From positions 1 to 24,504 of the forward strand of contig DAIERH010000009.1 in NCBI GenBank assembly GCA_027346925.1: DNA of 24,504 nt, in the 5' to 3' direction. Positions within the stretch are counted from its first letter, which is position 1. Every line of letters begins with the position of its first letter. Origin of the DNA: Geobacter sp. Lineage in GTDB: Bacteria; Desulfobacterota; Desulfuromonadia; Geobacterales; Pseudopelobacteraceae. The notes under the pieces were generated by a model. It did not search any database, was not told the DNA's origin, and saw only the letters and a program-made list of their open reading frames with translations. The position numbers and the translations under genes are program-made. Positions 23,567 through 24,504 of the stretch are shown here, piece after piece.

Positions 23567-24504
23567 CTATTTCTCTGCGACGAGCGCTTGGTTGATCTCG
23601 ATCTTGGCCTTGGCCCTCAGTCCCTTGATCCATGCCTCGATCGCTTCTTCCTGCTTCCGGGGGAGCAGCTTCTGCTTGATCTGCTCCTTGGTCTTGTCGA
23701 ATTCGGCCCTGGGCGCTTCGGTACGACTCTTCAGGCGCACGCTATACCAGCGGTTGCCCACCTTGAAGGGGGTGGCGGGGGCCTGGCCCGCGGTCAGCTT
23801 GAATACGGCCTCCAGCAGATCGGGAGCGATGCCGACGGTCGGGATCTCGCCCTTGGTCGAAAAGCCGAAACTGCCGGTGGTCCGGGTCTTCAGGGTAGCC
23901 TTGCCGGCCAGTTGCTTGGCGGCCTCCTCGGCCTTCTTCCTGGCCAGTTCGATCGCCTTGGCTTCTTTTGCCTTCTGCTCAACCGCGGCCTTGATCTCCG
24001 CCAGCGGCGGGACTGCGGCAGCCTTGCGCTCCTTTACCTTCAGGATGTAGATCCCCTTGGCCGTCTCCACCGGTCCGCCCAACTCTCCCTGCTTGAGTTC
24101 AAATGCCTTCTTGATGACGCCAGCCTCGCCGGCCAGGGCCGCCGGCGGTGTGTTGGCGCTGAACAGGGGCGTTTCCTGTACCTTGAACTTCAGTTGCCCG
24201 GCGATCAGGTTCAGGTCACCGGATTTGATGTTCTTGTACAGGGTGTCGGCGGCAAGCTCAAAGGCCTGCTTGGCGGCCTTCTGCTTGAGTGCCTCGACCC
24301 TGACCTTGTCCCTGACCTCCTTGAACGGCAGGATGCCGTCCTTGCCCTGCCAGCGGTCGATGTTCTTCTGGTAGAACGTCTGGATTTCGTCCTCGCTCAG
24401 GGGCAACTGGCCCGCCAGGGTGGAGGGGTCGAGCACGATGTAGGAAAGCGCCAGTTTCTCCGGCGTCCTGAATGCTTCCTGGTTCTTCTGCAGATAGTCG
24501 TTCA
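23567..24504 (-). CDS. PpiD/SurA-like periplasmic folding factor, C-terminal part (runs off window)
   Basis: At least 312 residues are visible; the N-terminus lies beyond base 24504. The visible part starts NDYLQKNQEAFRTPEKLALS, typical of the region after the membrane anchor in PpiD proteins. Next come a chaperone-like helical segment (DEIQTFYQKNIDRWQGKDG, then VRDKVRVEALKQKAAKQAFE), a parvulin-like block with GELGGPVETAKGIYILKVKE, a Lys/Ala/Glu helical stretch and a second module (LLEAVFKLTAG to AEFDKTKEQIKQKLL). The usual parvulin catalytic signature with a histidine-led HILV strand is not seen. The protein may act as a chaperone without isomerase activity, as reported for E. coli PpiD. 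Signal or anchor regions cannot be checked here. Confidence 0.8.
   Translation of the reverse strand, partial: NDYLQKNQEAFRTPEKLALSYIVLDPSTLAGQLPLSEDEIQTFYQKNIDRWQGKDGILPFKEVRDKVRVEALKQKAAKQAFELAADTLYKNIKSGDLNLIAGQLKFKVQETPLFSANTPPAALAGEAGVIKKAFELKQGELGGPVETAKGIYILKVKERKAAAVPPLAEIKAAVEQKAKEAKAIELARKKAEEAAKQLAGKATLKTRTTGSFGFSTKGEIPTVGIAPDLLEAVFKLTAGQAPATPFKVGNRWYSVRLKSRTEAPRAEFDKTKEQIKQKLLPRKQEEAIEAWIKGLRAKAKIEINQALVAEK

Overview
The window looks like chromosomal DNA from a GC-rich Desulfuromonadia/Geobacter-type bacterium. This is an inference from gene content (hemerythrin, a Cys-rich SAP-like miniprotein, DUF1847, a Lon-like COG1067 protease, a multi-sensor diguanylate cyclase, a long-periplasmic-domain chemoreceptor) and base composition; no marker gene settles it. 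I see no prophage, insertion sequence, CRISPR array or rRNA. The window is mostly core and housekeeping genes with one compact accessory-looking cluster.

Layout. 1-1551: 3' part of clpB, convergent with a PAS-PAS-GGDEF diguanylate cyclase (1574-2959, -). 3247-4404: a two-gene redox/iron-stress operon, WrbA-type quinone reductase then a ferritin-like protein that carries thioferritin (Dps-like, DPSL) hallmarks. 4459-8197: a divergent MarR-centred cluster. To the left are an MFS transporter and a 4-oxalocrotonate-type tautomerase; to the right are marR, an exported metallo-beta-lactamase-fold protein, a YCII-like protein and a Nim-like flavin-binding protein. 8259-10673 (-): a chemoreceptor. 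10869-10945 (-): tRNA-Arg(ACG) with an encoded CCA and a strong terminator. 11042-14946 (-): hsp20, a DUF1847 Cys-rich protein, a membrane zincin and NAD-dependent DNA ligase (ligA), the last two overlapping. 15050-19162 (+): an HD-domain hydrolase followed by pyruvate dehydrogenase E1alpha, E1beta and E2. 19267-21729 (+): a Lon-like protease with a degenerate ATPase site. 21881-22285 (+): hemerythrin. 22336-22515 (-): the SAP-like miniprotein. 22667 to the end (-): purC and, upstream of it, a PpiD/SurA-like periplasmic folding factor that runs off the window.

Functional themes. Several genes deal with protein quality control (ClpB, Hsp20, Lon-like protease, PpiD-like chaperone, membrane zincin) and several with oxygen or redox stress (WrbA, thioferritin-like protein, hemerythrin, Nim-like protein). 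The best candidate for an undescribed system is the MarR divergon, where six small-molecule genes share one control region containing a perfect AATGATCATT palindrome. Other non-coding signals worth attention are a 9-bp-period GTCTGAC repeat between pdhB and pdhC, a doubly hairpinned 151-nt gap before the hemerythrin gene, and a 14-bp perfect palindrome placed at the predicted start of the chemoreceptor transcript.
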